NCBI GenBank assembly: GCA_025455795.1
Contig: JALOLW010000064.1
Coordinates: 1 to 13,096 of the forward strand
DNA from: Spirosomataceae bacterium
GTDB taxonomy: Bacteria; Bacteroidota; Bacteroidia; Cytophagales; Spirosomataceae
DNA length: 13,096 bases
Direction of reading: 5' to 3'
Shown: positions 1 to 6,349 of the stretch, in pieces
How the letters are laid out: each line of letters begins with the position of its first letter
How positions within the stretch are numbered: the stretch's first letter is position 1
Made by a program: the position numbers and the translations under genes
Notes under the pieces: generated by a model
Told to the model about the DNA's origin: nothing
What the model saw: the letters and a program-made list of their open reading frames with translations, nothing else
Database searches by the model: none

Positions 1-177
1 GTTGAACAATTCCTTTGTGTCGTTTACTCTTTAAATCAGTTGTAAAGTCAAATAGCCAACGTTTGCACTCTATTTCATAAATTGGATTCAGTTTATATTG
101 ATATGGGTACACTTTGACAAAATACCCGTCAATTTTAATGTAAGCAATGCGGTTCAGTTTTTAATATTTTCACTCAT
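1..177 (-). pseudogene. 5' part of an unknown gene with an apparent early frameshift, cut by window edge
   Basis: Read leftward from ATG at 177, the frame gives MSENIKN and then a stop. One base later in register, the DNA is open for 51 codons to the window edge. Its composition looks protein-like: it includes RIAYIKIDGYFVKVYPYQYK, then further aromatic and basic residues (KRWLFDF). Adding one A to the five-A run at about 157-161 would join the two parts into MSENIKKLNRIAYIK. I read this as a real gene start with a one-base deletion, or a sequencing error in a homopolymer. I do not recognise the family. Most of the gene lies outside the window. No ribosome site is visible, which is usual in Bacteroidota. 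Confidence 0.35.
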
Positions 178-183
178 ACTGTA

Positions 184-387
184 TTGAGTGGCATCCACTA
201 TAACTGTATTACCCTAGTTTTGATACTGAAAGGTGTAGCACAAGGGGTTACTACCTTGCATTTGAATAAGAAATTGAGACTCAATTACAAGGATTTATTG
301 AGTTGGCGACATATGCTCCACTTACTGAGATTACTCTCTGATAACTTCAATAGCACCATGATTAGCCTACTCAGTAGCTTTAGATAA
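184..387 (+). pseudogene. Probable transposase N-terminal remnant
   Basis: This is an open stretch of about 67 codons with no convincing start (only TTG at 184). Its middle reads ILKGVAQGVTTLHLNKKLRL and then LNYKDLLSWRHMLHLL. From memory this resembles the helix-turn-helix segment near the N terminus of IS1595-like transposases, which have a 'GxxQGxxTLHLAxELxLxYxxLLxxRHxxQ' pattern. The catalytic domain that should follow is absent: the frame stops at 387 and the next 160 bp do not continue it. The base composition is AT-richer than the genes to the right. If the match holds, this is a decayed insertion sequence. It could also be chance similarity in non-coding DNA. Confidence 0.35.
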
Positions 388-447
388 CGCTTGTCACAGA
401 GAAAATGGCACTCTATTTGCTTTTTTAATCCTATTTCTACTTCTTGC

Positions 448-512
448 ATTGGGTGTATCGTTTGGAAACTCGGAAGCCCAAAAATAAGCTCTACAGCTTA
501 GATACACCCAAT
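448..512. repeat. 12-bp perfect inverted repeat with an inner hairpin
   Basis: ATTGGGTGTATC at 448-459 is the exact reverse complement of GATACACCCAAT at 501-512. Just inside the right arm, TAAGCT (485-490) and AGCTTA (495-500) form a 6-bp hairpin with a CTAC loop. The structure lies between the transposase-like remnant and the dehydrogenase gene. It could be the ends of a small mobile element or a structured leader or terminator. There is no U-run to favour a terminator. Confidence 0.55.
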
Positions 513-545
513 TATGTCATGTATTAAGTACTAAACAACCCATCC

Positions 546-1208
546 ATGAAACCTATTGCATTTATCACAGGAGGCAGTCGCGGTATAGGGCTGGGCATCG
601 CCGAACATTTGGCCGACCAAGGCTTTGACTTGGCTATCAACGGTATGCGCGAGGAGGCCGCCGTCCAAGAAGTCCTCACGCAATTACGCACACGTGGGGC
701 TGAAGTGATTTATTGCCAAGGCGACGTGGCCTCGCGTGAGGCGCGTGAGGCAATGTTGTCCAACATCAAAAGTCATTTTGGGCGACTCAATCTGCTGGTC
801 AATAATGCGGGTGTAGCCCCTAAAATCCGTGCCGATGTTTTGGAAACCACCGAGGAAAGTTTTGATTATGTACTCAACACCAACCTCAAAAGTAACTACT
901 TTCTCACCCAAGCGGTTGCTCATTGGATGATTCAACAAAAGCAAGAAAATCCTGACTTTGAGGCACGTATCATCAATGTTTCGTCCATTTCGGCTACCGT
1001 TGCATCGGTCAATCGGGGTGAGTATTGCGTTTCCAAAGCGGGTTTGAGCATGGTGACCCAGCTTTTTGCCGCCCGATTGGGCGAGTTCGGGATTCCTGTC
1101 TATGAAGTACGGCCTGGGGTAATCAAAACCATTGCCACGGGGGCGTTTCCTTATTCCACGGGGCAGGTGTTTATGATAGACGGTGGACTCACCTTATCGC
1201 GCCTTTGA
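546..1208 (+). CDS. Short-chain dehydrogenase/reductase (3-ketoacyl-ACP reductase-like), internally shortened
   Basis: This is a cytosolic NAD(P)-dependent oxidoreductase of the classical SDR family, closest in style to FabG-like 3-ketoacyl-ACP reductases. The nucleotide-binding TGGSRGIG is at residues 8-15, D60-V61 follows, and NNAG is at 86-89. The active site has N113, S147 in INVSSIS, and Y160-x3-K164 (YCVSK). The product is 220 residues against about 250-256 for this family. After VRPGVIKT (188-195) the sequence jumps directly to IATGAFPYSTGQVFMIDGG. The substrate-binding loop and helices normally found between these motifs (DMT... to the PEDVG-type helix) are missing, about 35 residues, in frame. 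The catalytic tetrad is intact, but substrate binding and tetramer packing may be lost. The true substrate is unknown. The 3' end overlaps the convergent transporter gene by 15 bp. Confidence 0.85.
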   Translation: MKPIAFITGGSRGIGLGIAEHLADQGFDLAINGMREEAAVQEVLTQLRTRGAEVIYCQGDVASREAREAMLSNIKSHFGRLNLLVNNAGVAPKIRADVLETTEESFDYVLNTNLKSNYFLTQAVAHWMIQQKQENPDFEARIINVSSISATVASVNRGEYCVSKAGLSMVTQLFAARLGEFGIPVYEVRPGVIKTIATGAFPYSTGQVFMIDGGLTLSRL

Positions 1209-2405
1209 AAACGCCCGCCAAACCAATCCAATACTCAGCAAGACCAAGACAAACGCTGCCATAAACGCCGCGCCCGAAAAATGAAAAGGTGCGGAAGGAC
1301 TTGTGAAATACGAAAAAAGGCCCGTCATCACGGGAGGGCCTACAATAGAAGTCAGGCTCATCAAACTCGTCAGGCCACCGCGTAGTTCACCCTGCTCGTT
1401 GGCGGGTACTTCGTTGGACATAATCGCCTGAATAGCAGGCGTAGCCAAACCACCCAGCGCGGCCAAAGCCGTAATGCAAAACATCATCCAGCCTTGATTG
1501 GCAAAAGCGTACATCAAAAAACTCAGCGCGTAGCAAACAAGCCCGAAATAAATGGAGGTACGATTTCCCAACTTTGGAATGAGGGTGCGCGTCAGCCCGC
1601 CCTGAACTACCGCCGCGCTCACACCCACAAACGCCAGCGAATACCCAATCATCTGCTCACTCCACTGAAATTTTTCGATGGTGAAAAAAGTCCATACGCT
1701 TTGTGTAGCATAACCTGCCAACATGATAAAAACCAACGGCGTAATCAAATCCCATATTTTTGGATAGCTACGCAATTGGCGCAATGACCCCATTGGATTG
1801 GCGCGTTTCCAATCAAAAGCTCGCCTGTTTTCGGGTTTGAGGGATTCGGGCAACACAAAAAAACCATAGAGGCAGTTGAGCAACGCCAGCCCTGCCGACA
1901 CAAAAAATGGCACTCGCGTACCATACCCTCCCAGCACGCCCCCCAACAGTGGCCCTAAAATAAACCCAAGCCCAAAAGCAGCCCCAATGAGACCGAAATT
2001 CTGAGCGCGCTTTTCGGGTTCGCTCACGTCGGCGATGTACGCCCCTGCCGTCGTGAAACTCGCCCCCAAAATGCCCGCTACAATGCGCGCTACAAACAAC
2101 CAGCCTATCGTGTTGGCAAAACCTGTAAATATGTAGTCTATCCCGAAGCCCATCAACGAGAGCAACAGCACTGGCCTACGCCCGTAGCGGTCGCTTAGTC
2201 CTCCTAAAATTGGAGAGAAAAAGAACTGCATAAAAGCGTACGTAAACGTGAGCCAACCGCCATAAAAAGCCGCGTCTGAAACACCTTCGCCTGTCAATTC
2301 TTGAATCAATCGAGGTACGACAGGAACGATAATCCCGATGCCTGTGACATCAATGAGAAGCGTAATAAAGATAAAAATGAGGGCGGAGTTACGTTTTTTA
2401 GCCAT
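1194..2405 (-). CDS. MFS drug exporter, TCR/Tet family
   Basis: This is a 403-residue inner-membrane transporter with the hydrophobic pattern of about 12 membrane helices. The first helix ends in the family signature DVTGIGIIVPVVP (about 19-31). Loop 2-3 has a near-perfect motif A, GGLSDRYGRRP (68-78). The glycine-rich stretch in mid N-half (GAAFGLGFILGPLLGG) fits the antiporter motif C. These features place it with proton-coupled exporters related to tetracycline resistance proteins TetA. Chromosomal homologues are common and often have no proven substrate, so resistance should not be assumed. The gene starts 19 bp after the stop of the upstream histidine kinase on the same strand, so the two are probably co-transcribed. 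That suggests export linked to an envelope-sensing kinase (inference). Its stop lies inside the 3' end of the convergent dehydrogenase gene. Confidence 0.9.
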   Translation of the reverse strand: MAKKRNSALIFIFITLLIDVTGIGIIVPVVPRLIQELTGEGVSDAAFYGGWLTFTYAFMQFFFSPILGGLSDRYGRRPVLLLSLMGFGIDYIFTGFANTIGWLFVARIVAGILGASFTTAGAYIADVSEPEKRAQNFGLIGAAFGLGFILGPLLGGVLGGYGTRVPFFVSAGLALLNCLYGFFVLPESLKPENRRAFDWKRANPMGSLRQLRSYPKIWDLITPLVFIMLAGYATQSVWTFFTIEKFQWSEQMIGYSLAFVGVSAAVVQGGLTRTLIPKLGNRTSIYFGLVCYALSFLMYAFANQGWMMFCITALAALGGLATPAIQAIMSNEVPANEQGELRGGLTSLMSLTSIVGPPVMTGLFSYFTSPSAPFHFSGAAFMAAFVLVLLSIGLVWRAFSKAR

Positions 2406-2424
2406 GAATAATAAAAATAGAGGT

Positions 2425-4302
2425 CTAATGAAAAGGAATCTGAGCAGAGATTTTGGTGCCGTTGCCCGATGACTCTATCTGCCAAGTTCCTTTGAGTGTA
2501 TTGATACGTTCTTGAATATTGCGAAGCCCAATTCCCGATTTTTCGGTAGGCTTCATTCCCTTGCCGTCATCATTGATTTCGAGGTAAATGTGACCATTTT
2601 GCCGTTTGAGGGTAAGGTGTGTTTGGGTCGCTTGGGCGTGCTTGATGACATTATTGATTAACTCCAAACAAATATTATACAATTCAAACTCCACTTGTTT
2701 TTCTAACTTTTCGTCAATTTGGGTCTCTAAATAAAATTTCGTTCTACCATTTCGGTTGAGTTTATCCATCAACTTTTCTAAACTAACCCATAGTCCATCT
2801 TGCTCTAAGTCTTCTGGGTGAAGATTATGACTCAAAAATCTTAATTTCTGGTGCGCGTCGTCGGTCATTTCGCGCAGTATGTTATAGACCTGTTTTTCTG
2901 GGTCGCTCAACTTTTGCGCGTCAATCCCCGAGAGTGTCCATCGAATTGCCGAGAGTGTCCCGCCCAATGAATCATGCAAATCTGCGGCCACTCGCTTCCG
3001 TTCGAGGTTTTGGCCTCGTGTTAATGCCTCCGAAATCTCTTGGTTCTGGGTTTGCAGTGTTTGTATCAAATCTCGTTGTGTTTGCTCTTTTTGCTCGCGC
3101 GTTTGGCGGTACTCTCGGGCCAATGCCCACGTAAAAAACACCATTTCGAGCATACTGCCAATGTGTATCGCATTGATAACGAGGAGGTTTGGCTCGATAT
3201 AGTTGAGTGTCCAAAACAATACCACCATGATACCAACAAAATACGCGACCGTCCCGCAAAAGTAATAAATCGCCGAGGAGTTGCCACGCCGATAGCTCGC
3301 CCAACAGGCAGAGGCGACTAAACAAAAAAACAAGATATAAATCCAGCAAGCATATTCATTGGCGGTAAAAGGCGGGTCTTGACTAAAAACAAAATAAAGC
3401 CCGACCATTGAAGCAAGGGTCTGCACCCAAAGTGTCTTGTAAAGCAGGGGCATTTGCGTTTTGAGTCGCAAAGCATTGACATAAAAAAGCACCCCCAATA
3501 CGTTGCTCAACAATGTTACTACAACAATTCCATAACTTTTAAACCATTGATTATGAGGCCACAACCACTTATCTACCACGCCATAGCCTCCAACGACAGC
3601 CACCAACAGATAGCCTATCATAAACAGGCTGTAAAACAGGAAATTGCGCTCACGGGTAACAAACAAAAAGATAAGCTGTACGACAATCATACAGGCCACA
3701 AACCCCAAATGTGCCATCCAAAGCCACAGTTGGTCAAAATAACGCTCGTAGAAATAAGTCGTTTGGGTAAGTCTAAACTGCATCTTTTTGGCATCGGCAC
3801 TGACCAAATGCACATAAACAGTATAGTTTTTGAAAGGAACTAAGTCCAACGGAATCGCCGCTTGATGCACATTGATGTCGCGCTGATACCCCGGAATAGA
3901 CTCTTTGAGTGATTTGACGGTCACTTGACCCGTTTGCTCGTCCACAACATGACAGTACAATTCATCTATCATTGGGTAGTCGTTTTGTAACACCCAATTG
4001 ACCGACGATACCGTATTTTTATTGACTTTAAATTTTAGCCAAACTTGGTGGTTTTGGATAAACCCCAAACTCTTCGGCTGTCCTGATGAAGACTCAAAAG
4101 GGGCTGAAACGATGTAGTTATTTAAATTTCGATTGACGGTTGGCACGGTAGTATCGCCCGTCCAAAACGTCACTTCTTTTCTTCCCCAAAGCGATAGAGA
4201 AACATCTTTTTCGGCTATTTTAATGACAGGAGACTGTGCATAGATACACACACGCCCAATACCTAACAGGCACAAAAAGAGGTATTTAGCGGCTATTCTC
4301 AT
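2425..4302 (-). CDS. 7TMR-DISM sensor histidine kinase (HisKA_3 / NarL-type)
   Basis: This is a 625-residue membrane sensor kinase. A signal peptide (1-23, ending YAQS) precedes a periplasmic beta-rich domain (about 30-185), with family-typical WLKFKV and LVSAD segments of the 7TMR-DISM extracellular type. Seven membrane helices follow at about 193-395, then a short coiled coil (400-435). The HisKA_3 dimerisation domain has phospho-acceptor H443 in ERKRVAADLHDSLGG. The ATPase domain has the N-box ELINNVIKHA (547-556), DDGKGM (578-583) and GIGLRNIQER (590-599). Such kinases normally phosphorylate a LuxR-type response regulator. None is encoded within this window, so the partner is elsewhere. 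The MFS exporter follows 19 bp downstream in the likely operon. A terminator isolates the gene from tuf upstream, so it needs its own promoter in 4303-4350. I could not identify one. The ligand is unknown. Confidence 0.92.
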   Translation of the reverse strand: MRIAAKYLFLCLLGIGRVCIYAQSPVIKIAEKDVSLSLWGRKEVTFWTGDTTVPTVNRNLNNYIVSAPFESSSGQPKSLGFIQNHQVWLKFKVNKNTVSSVNWVLQNDYPMIDELYCHVVDEQTGQVTVKSLKESIPGYQRDINVHQAAIPLDLVPFKNYTVYVHLVSADAKKMQFRLTQTTYFYERYFDQLWLWMAHLGFVACMIVVQLIFLFVTRERNFLFYSLFMIGYLLVAVVGGYGVVDKWLWPHNQWFKSYGIVVVTLLSNVLGVLFYVNALRLKTQMPLLYKTLWVQTLASMVGLYFVFSQDPPFTANEYACWIYILFFCLVASACWASYRRGNSSAIYYFCGTVAYFVGIMVVLFWTLNYIEPNLLVINAIHIGSMLEMVFFTWALAREYRQTREQKEQTQRDLIQTLQTQNQEISEALTRGQNLERKRVAADLHDSLGGTLSAIRWTLSGIDAQKLSDPEKQVYNILREMTDDAHQKLRFLSHNLHPEDLEQDGLWVSLEKLMDKLNRNGRTKFYLETQIDEKLEKQVEFELYNICLELINNVIKHAQATQTHLTLKRQNGHIYLEINDDGKGMKPTEKSGIGLRNIQERINTLKGTWQIESSGNGTKISAQIPFH

Positions 4303-4350
4303 CTCATTGGGTTAGTCAAAGCACCACGAAGTAACGAAAAACTTTCCAAC

Positions 4351-4383
4351 AAAAAAAGGCGCTCGTTGGAGCGCCCTTTTTTT
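4351..4383 (-). terminator. Rho-independent terminator of tuf (symmetric)
   Basis: A perfect 7-bp GC-rich stem, GGCGCTC (4358-4364) and GAGCGCC (4369-4375), encloses the loop GTTG. It is flanked by A7 on the left and T7 on the right, so it can act in either direction. It sits 20-45 bp past the tuf stop codon. It separates the tRNA-tuf unit from the kinase-transporter unit on the same strand. Confidence 0.9.
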
Positions 4384-4402
4384 GTTATTGGTATTTTGGA
4401 GA

Positions 4403-5590
4403 TTAATCCAAGATTTCAGTCACCTGACCAGCACCTACGGTACGGCCACCTTCGCGGATAGCGAAACGGAGACCTTTTTCCATCGCGATTTGGTTGATCA
4501 AATCTACTTCGATAGTCAAGTTATCGCCAGGCATTACCATTTCTACATCCTTAGGCAACGTGATGATACCCGTTACGTCAGTAGTACGGAAATAGAACTG
4601 AGGGCGGTAGTTGTTGAAGAATGGCGTGTGACGGCCACCTTCTTCTTTTGACAAGATATAGACCTCTGCCTTAAATTTGGCGTGAGGCTTCACTGAACCA
4701 GGCTTACAGATAACCATACCACGACGGATGTCGGTTTTTTCGATACCACGGAGCAACAAACCTACGTTGTCACCAGCTTCGCCGCGGTCCAAAATCTTGC
4801 GGAACATTTCCACACCCGTTACCGTTGATTTCAAGTTATCAGCACCCATACCGAGGATTTCAACAGGCTCGCCAGAGTTGATGATACCACGCTCGATACG
4901 ACCTGTAGCTACAGTACCACGACCAGTGATAGTAAACACGTCTTCGATAGGCATCAAGAAAGGCTTGTCTGTTTCACGAGCAGGTGTAGGAATCCAGCTA
5001 TCTACGGCATCCATCAAGGCTTCAACAGTAGCAACCCACTTAGGCTCACCGTTCAAAGCACCCAAAGCAGAACCTTGGATAACAGGGATATTGTCGCCGT
5101 CGAATTCGTAGAATGAAAGCAATTCGCGGATTTCCATTTCTACAAGCTCCAACAACTCTGGGTCGTCCACCATGTCCACTTTATTCATAAACACAACAAG
5201 CTGAGGAACACCTACCTGACGTGACAAGAGGATGTGCTCGCGAGTTTGAGGCATTGGGCCGTCAGTAGCAGCTACCACGATGATGGCACCGTCCATCTGG
5301 GCAGCACCCGTTACCATGTTTTTCACATAGTCAGCGTGGCCTGGACAGTCCACGTGTGCATAGTGACGGTTGTCTGTTTGGTATTCTACGTGCGCGGTGT
5401 TGATAGTGATACCACGCTCTTTTTCTTCAGGTGCAGAGTCAATAGAAGAGAAGTCCTTCTTCTCTGCCAAACCTTTTTCAGAAAGTACTTTTGTGATTGC
5501 GGCAGTCAAAGTAGTTTTGCCGTGGTCAACGTGACCGATAGTACCTACGTTCACGTGAGGCTTACTGCGGTCGAAGGTTGCTTTTGCCAT
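4403..5590 (-). CDS. tuf: Translation elongation factor Tu
   Basis: EF-Tu is the GTPase that carries aminoacyl-tRNA to the ribosomal A site. At 395 residues it has the standard length. The G-domain motifs are all present: GHVDHGKT (19-26), the RGITI switch I region (59-63), DCPGH (81-85), NKVD (136-139) and GSAL (173-176). Domain II (about 210-300) and domain III follow, ending in the conserved REGGRTVGAGQVTEILD. The start MAKATFDRSKPHVNVGTIGH is the usual Bacteroidota one. The gene is last in a leftward cluster tRNA-Tyr, tRNA-Gly, tRNA-Thr, tuf. That order matches the conserved arrangement seen for E. coli tufB. The usual downstream tRNA-Trp, secE, nusG, rplK block is absent: a terminator and then an unrelated kinase operon follow. 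Expression probably comes from the promoter upstream of tRNA-Tyr. Confidence 0.98.
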   Translation of the reverse strand: MAKATFDRSKPHVNVGTIGHVDHGKTTLTAAITKVLSEKGLAEKKDFSSIDSAPEEKERGITINTAHVEYQTDNRHYAHVDCPGHADYVKNMVTGAAQMDGAIIVVAATDGPMPQTREHILLSRQVGVPQLVVFMNKVDMVDDPELLELVEMEIRELLSFYEFDGDNIPVIQGSALGALNGEPKWVATVEALMDAVDSWIPTPARETDKPFLMPIEDVFTITGRGTVATGRIERGIINSGEPVEILGMGADNLKSTVTGVEMFRKILDRGEAGDNVGLLLRGIEKTDIRRGMVICKPGSVKPHAKFKAEVYILSKEEGGRHTPFFNNYRPQFYFRTTDVTGIITLPKDVEMVMPGDNLTIEVDLINQIAMEKGLRFAIREGGRTVGAGQVTEILD

Positions 5591-5657
5591 TGTCTTATTA
5601 CTAAAATTGTGTTTATTAAACTTATTGATTTACAGAAAACTTTCTCACTAAAAGTAT

Positions 5658-5754
5658 GAGCTGTTACGGGGATTTGAAGTCGAGCGCCACACCGTCGCAG
5701 CGGCGAACCGTCCCGCACATCTTCCTTACCAGCATTGTAACTACTTTACTGATG
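5658..5754 (-). pseudogene. Degenerate tandem copy of tRNA-Thr carrying a ~26-nt T-loop insert
   Basis: The 21 bases at 5658-5678 repeat exactly the last part of tRNA-Thr (5755-5775, T-loop to 3' end). Between the two copies lie 76 nt. On the minus strand these read GGTAAGGAAGATGT, close to the anticodon arm of tRNA-Thr (GGTAAGGAAGAGGT), then GGTTC, a 26-nt GC-rich insert (5679-5704), then TTCAAATCCCCGTAACAGC. The copy therefore resembles a tRNA-Thr 3' half with an insertion at the T-loop and a 3-bp TTC duplication. The insert boundaries are uncertain (26-33 nt). The insert shares 19 of 26 bases with that in the tRNA-Gly copy at 5942-5967, with common core ACACCGTCG on the + strand. It is unlikely to work as a tRNA. 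It may be a mini-mobile element or a scar of site-specific integration. Confidence 0.7.
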
Positions 5755-5755
5755 G

Positions 5756-5827
<72 letters not shown>

Positions 5828-5841
5828 TTTTTAAGAAAAAA

Positions 5842-5911
5842 GTTAATTGTGATTGGTTAATGGTTATTGGAGATGTTGGTATCGAATAACTATTAACTAA
5901 CAACAATTAAC
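5842..5911. repeat. 27-bp imperfect AT-rich inverted repeat between tRNA-Gly and tRNA-Thr
   Basis: 5842-5868 and 5885-5911 are reverse complements at 23 of 27 positions, around a 16-nt loop. The outer nine bases (GTTAATTGT / ACAATTAAC) and the inner GTTATT / AATAAC match perfectly. It lies inside the tRNA-tuf transcription unit, between the tRNA-Gly 3' copy and tRNA-Thr. It could be a processing signal or an interspersed palindrome. Confidence 0.6.
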
Positions 5912-5920
5912 TTCTGAACA

Positions 5921-6006
5921 GAGCGGAAGACGAGGCTCGAAGTCGGACGCGACACCGTCGTAACGATGAACCGCCACCACCTGAACCTTAAAGACTACCT
6001 CTCTTT
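5921..6006 (-). pseudogene. Degenerate tandem copy of tRNA-Gly carrying a ~26-nt T-loop insert
   Basis: 5921-5941 matches 19 of 21 bases of the T-loop-to-3'-end part of tRNA-Gly (6007-6027). The minus strand reads CTTTAAGGTTCAGGTGG, close to CCTTCCAAGCTTCAGGTGG of the true gene, then GGTTC, a 26-nt insert (5942-5967), then TTCGAGCC and a mutated acceptor strand. The architecture is the same as the tRNA-Thr copy at 5658-5754: same insertion point, same insert length, related insert sequence, and position directly 3' of the intact tRNA. The first ~20 bases of a tRNA (acceptor and D-stem 5' strand) are missing. It is unlikely to be charged or used in translation. Confidence 0.68.
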
Positions 6007-6007
6007 G

Positions 6008-6080
6008 AGCGGGAGACGGGGCTCGAACCCGCCACCTGAAGCTTGGAAGGCTACCGCTCTACCAAATGAGCTACTCCCGC
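6008..6080 (-). tRNA. tRNA-Gly (anticodon TCC)
   Basis: Acceptor GCGGGAG (6080-6074) pairs with CTCCCGC (6015-6009). The D-arm is GCTC...GAGC. The anticodon loop CTTCCAA reads TCC for glycine. The T-arm GCGGG-TTCGAGC-CCCGT is intact. CCA is not encoded. By order and anticodon it is the E. coli glyT equivalent. Confidence 0.97.
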
Positions 6081-6156
6081 TGATTAATGAGTGAACGCTT
6101 GAATTGTGAATGAGTGATATTTTCATTTACACATTTGTGCATTTACGCATTAAGAT

Positions 6157-6242
6157 TGGTGGGGGCGGATGGATTCGAACCACCGTAGGCGTACGCCAGC
6201 AGATTTACAGTCTGCCCCATTTGGCCACTCTGGTACACCCCC
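6157..6242 (-). tRNA. tRNA-Tyr (anticodon GTA)
   Basis: Acceptor GGGGGTG (6242-6236) pairs with CGCCCCC (6167-6161), with one G-T pair. The anticodon arm GCAGA-CTGTAAA-TCTGC reads GTA. A long variable arm containing GGCGTACGCC is the class II feature expected for bacterial tRNA-Tyr. The T-arm GGTGG-TTCGAAT-CCATC follows. Unlike its two neighbours, it is followed by ACCA, so CCA appears to be encoded (6159-6157). It is the first gene of the tRNA-tuf unit. Confidence 0.97.
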
Positions 6243-6253
6243 TTTTAGACTTC

Positions 6254-6294
6254 AAAAAACGACTCCAAAACCATTGGGTTCGGTTTTGGAGTCG
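6254..6294 (-). terminator. Rho-independent terminator of the sigma/anti-sigma/barrel operon
   Basis: A perfect 13-bp stem, CGACTCCAAAACC (6260-6272) and GGTTTTGGAGTCG (6282-6294), has a 9-nt loop. Read leftward it is followed by a run of six T. It lies 56 bp past the barrel gene stop at 6350. Its promoter-side base directly touches the -7 box of the tRNA-tuf promoter. Confidence 0.85.
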
Positions 6295-6325
6295 CAAATG
6301 TACGAGGTTTAGTTTTAAAGTCAAA
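6295..6325 (-). promoter_or_regulatory. Bacteroidota-type promoter for tRNA-Tyr/Gly/Thr-tuf
   Basis: Reading leftward, TTTG (6325-6322, inside GTTTTGA) is followed by 19 nt and then TACATTTG (6302-6295). This fits the Bacteroidota consensus TTTG / TAnnTTTG. The predicted start falls a few bases into the terminator stem at 6294, about 45-50 bp before tRNA-Tyr. No other good promoter is visible before tuf. Confidence 0.7.
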
Positions 6326-6349
6326 ACTTCCTCTGAAAATTTATTTTTC

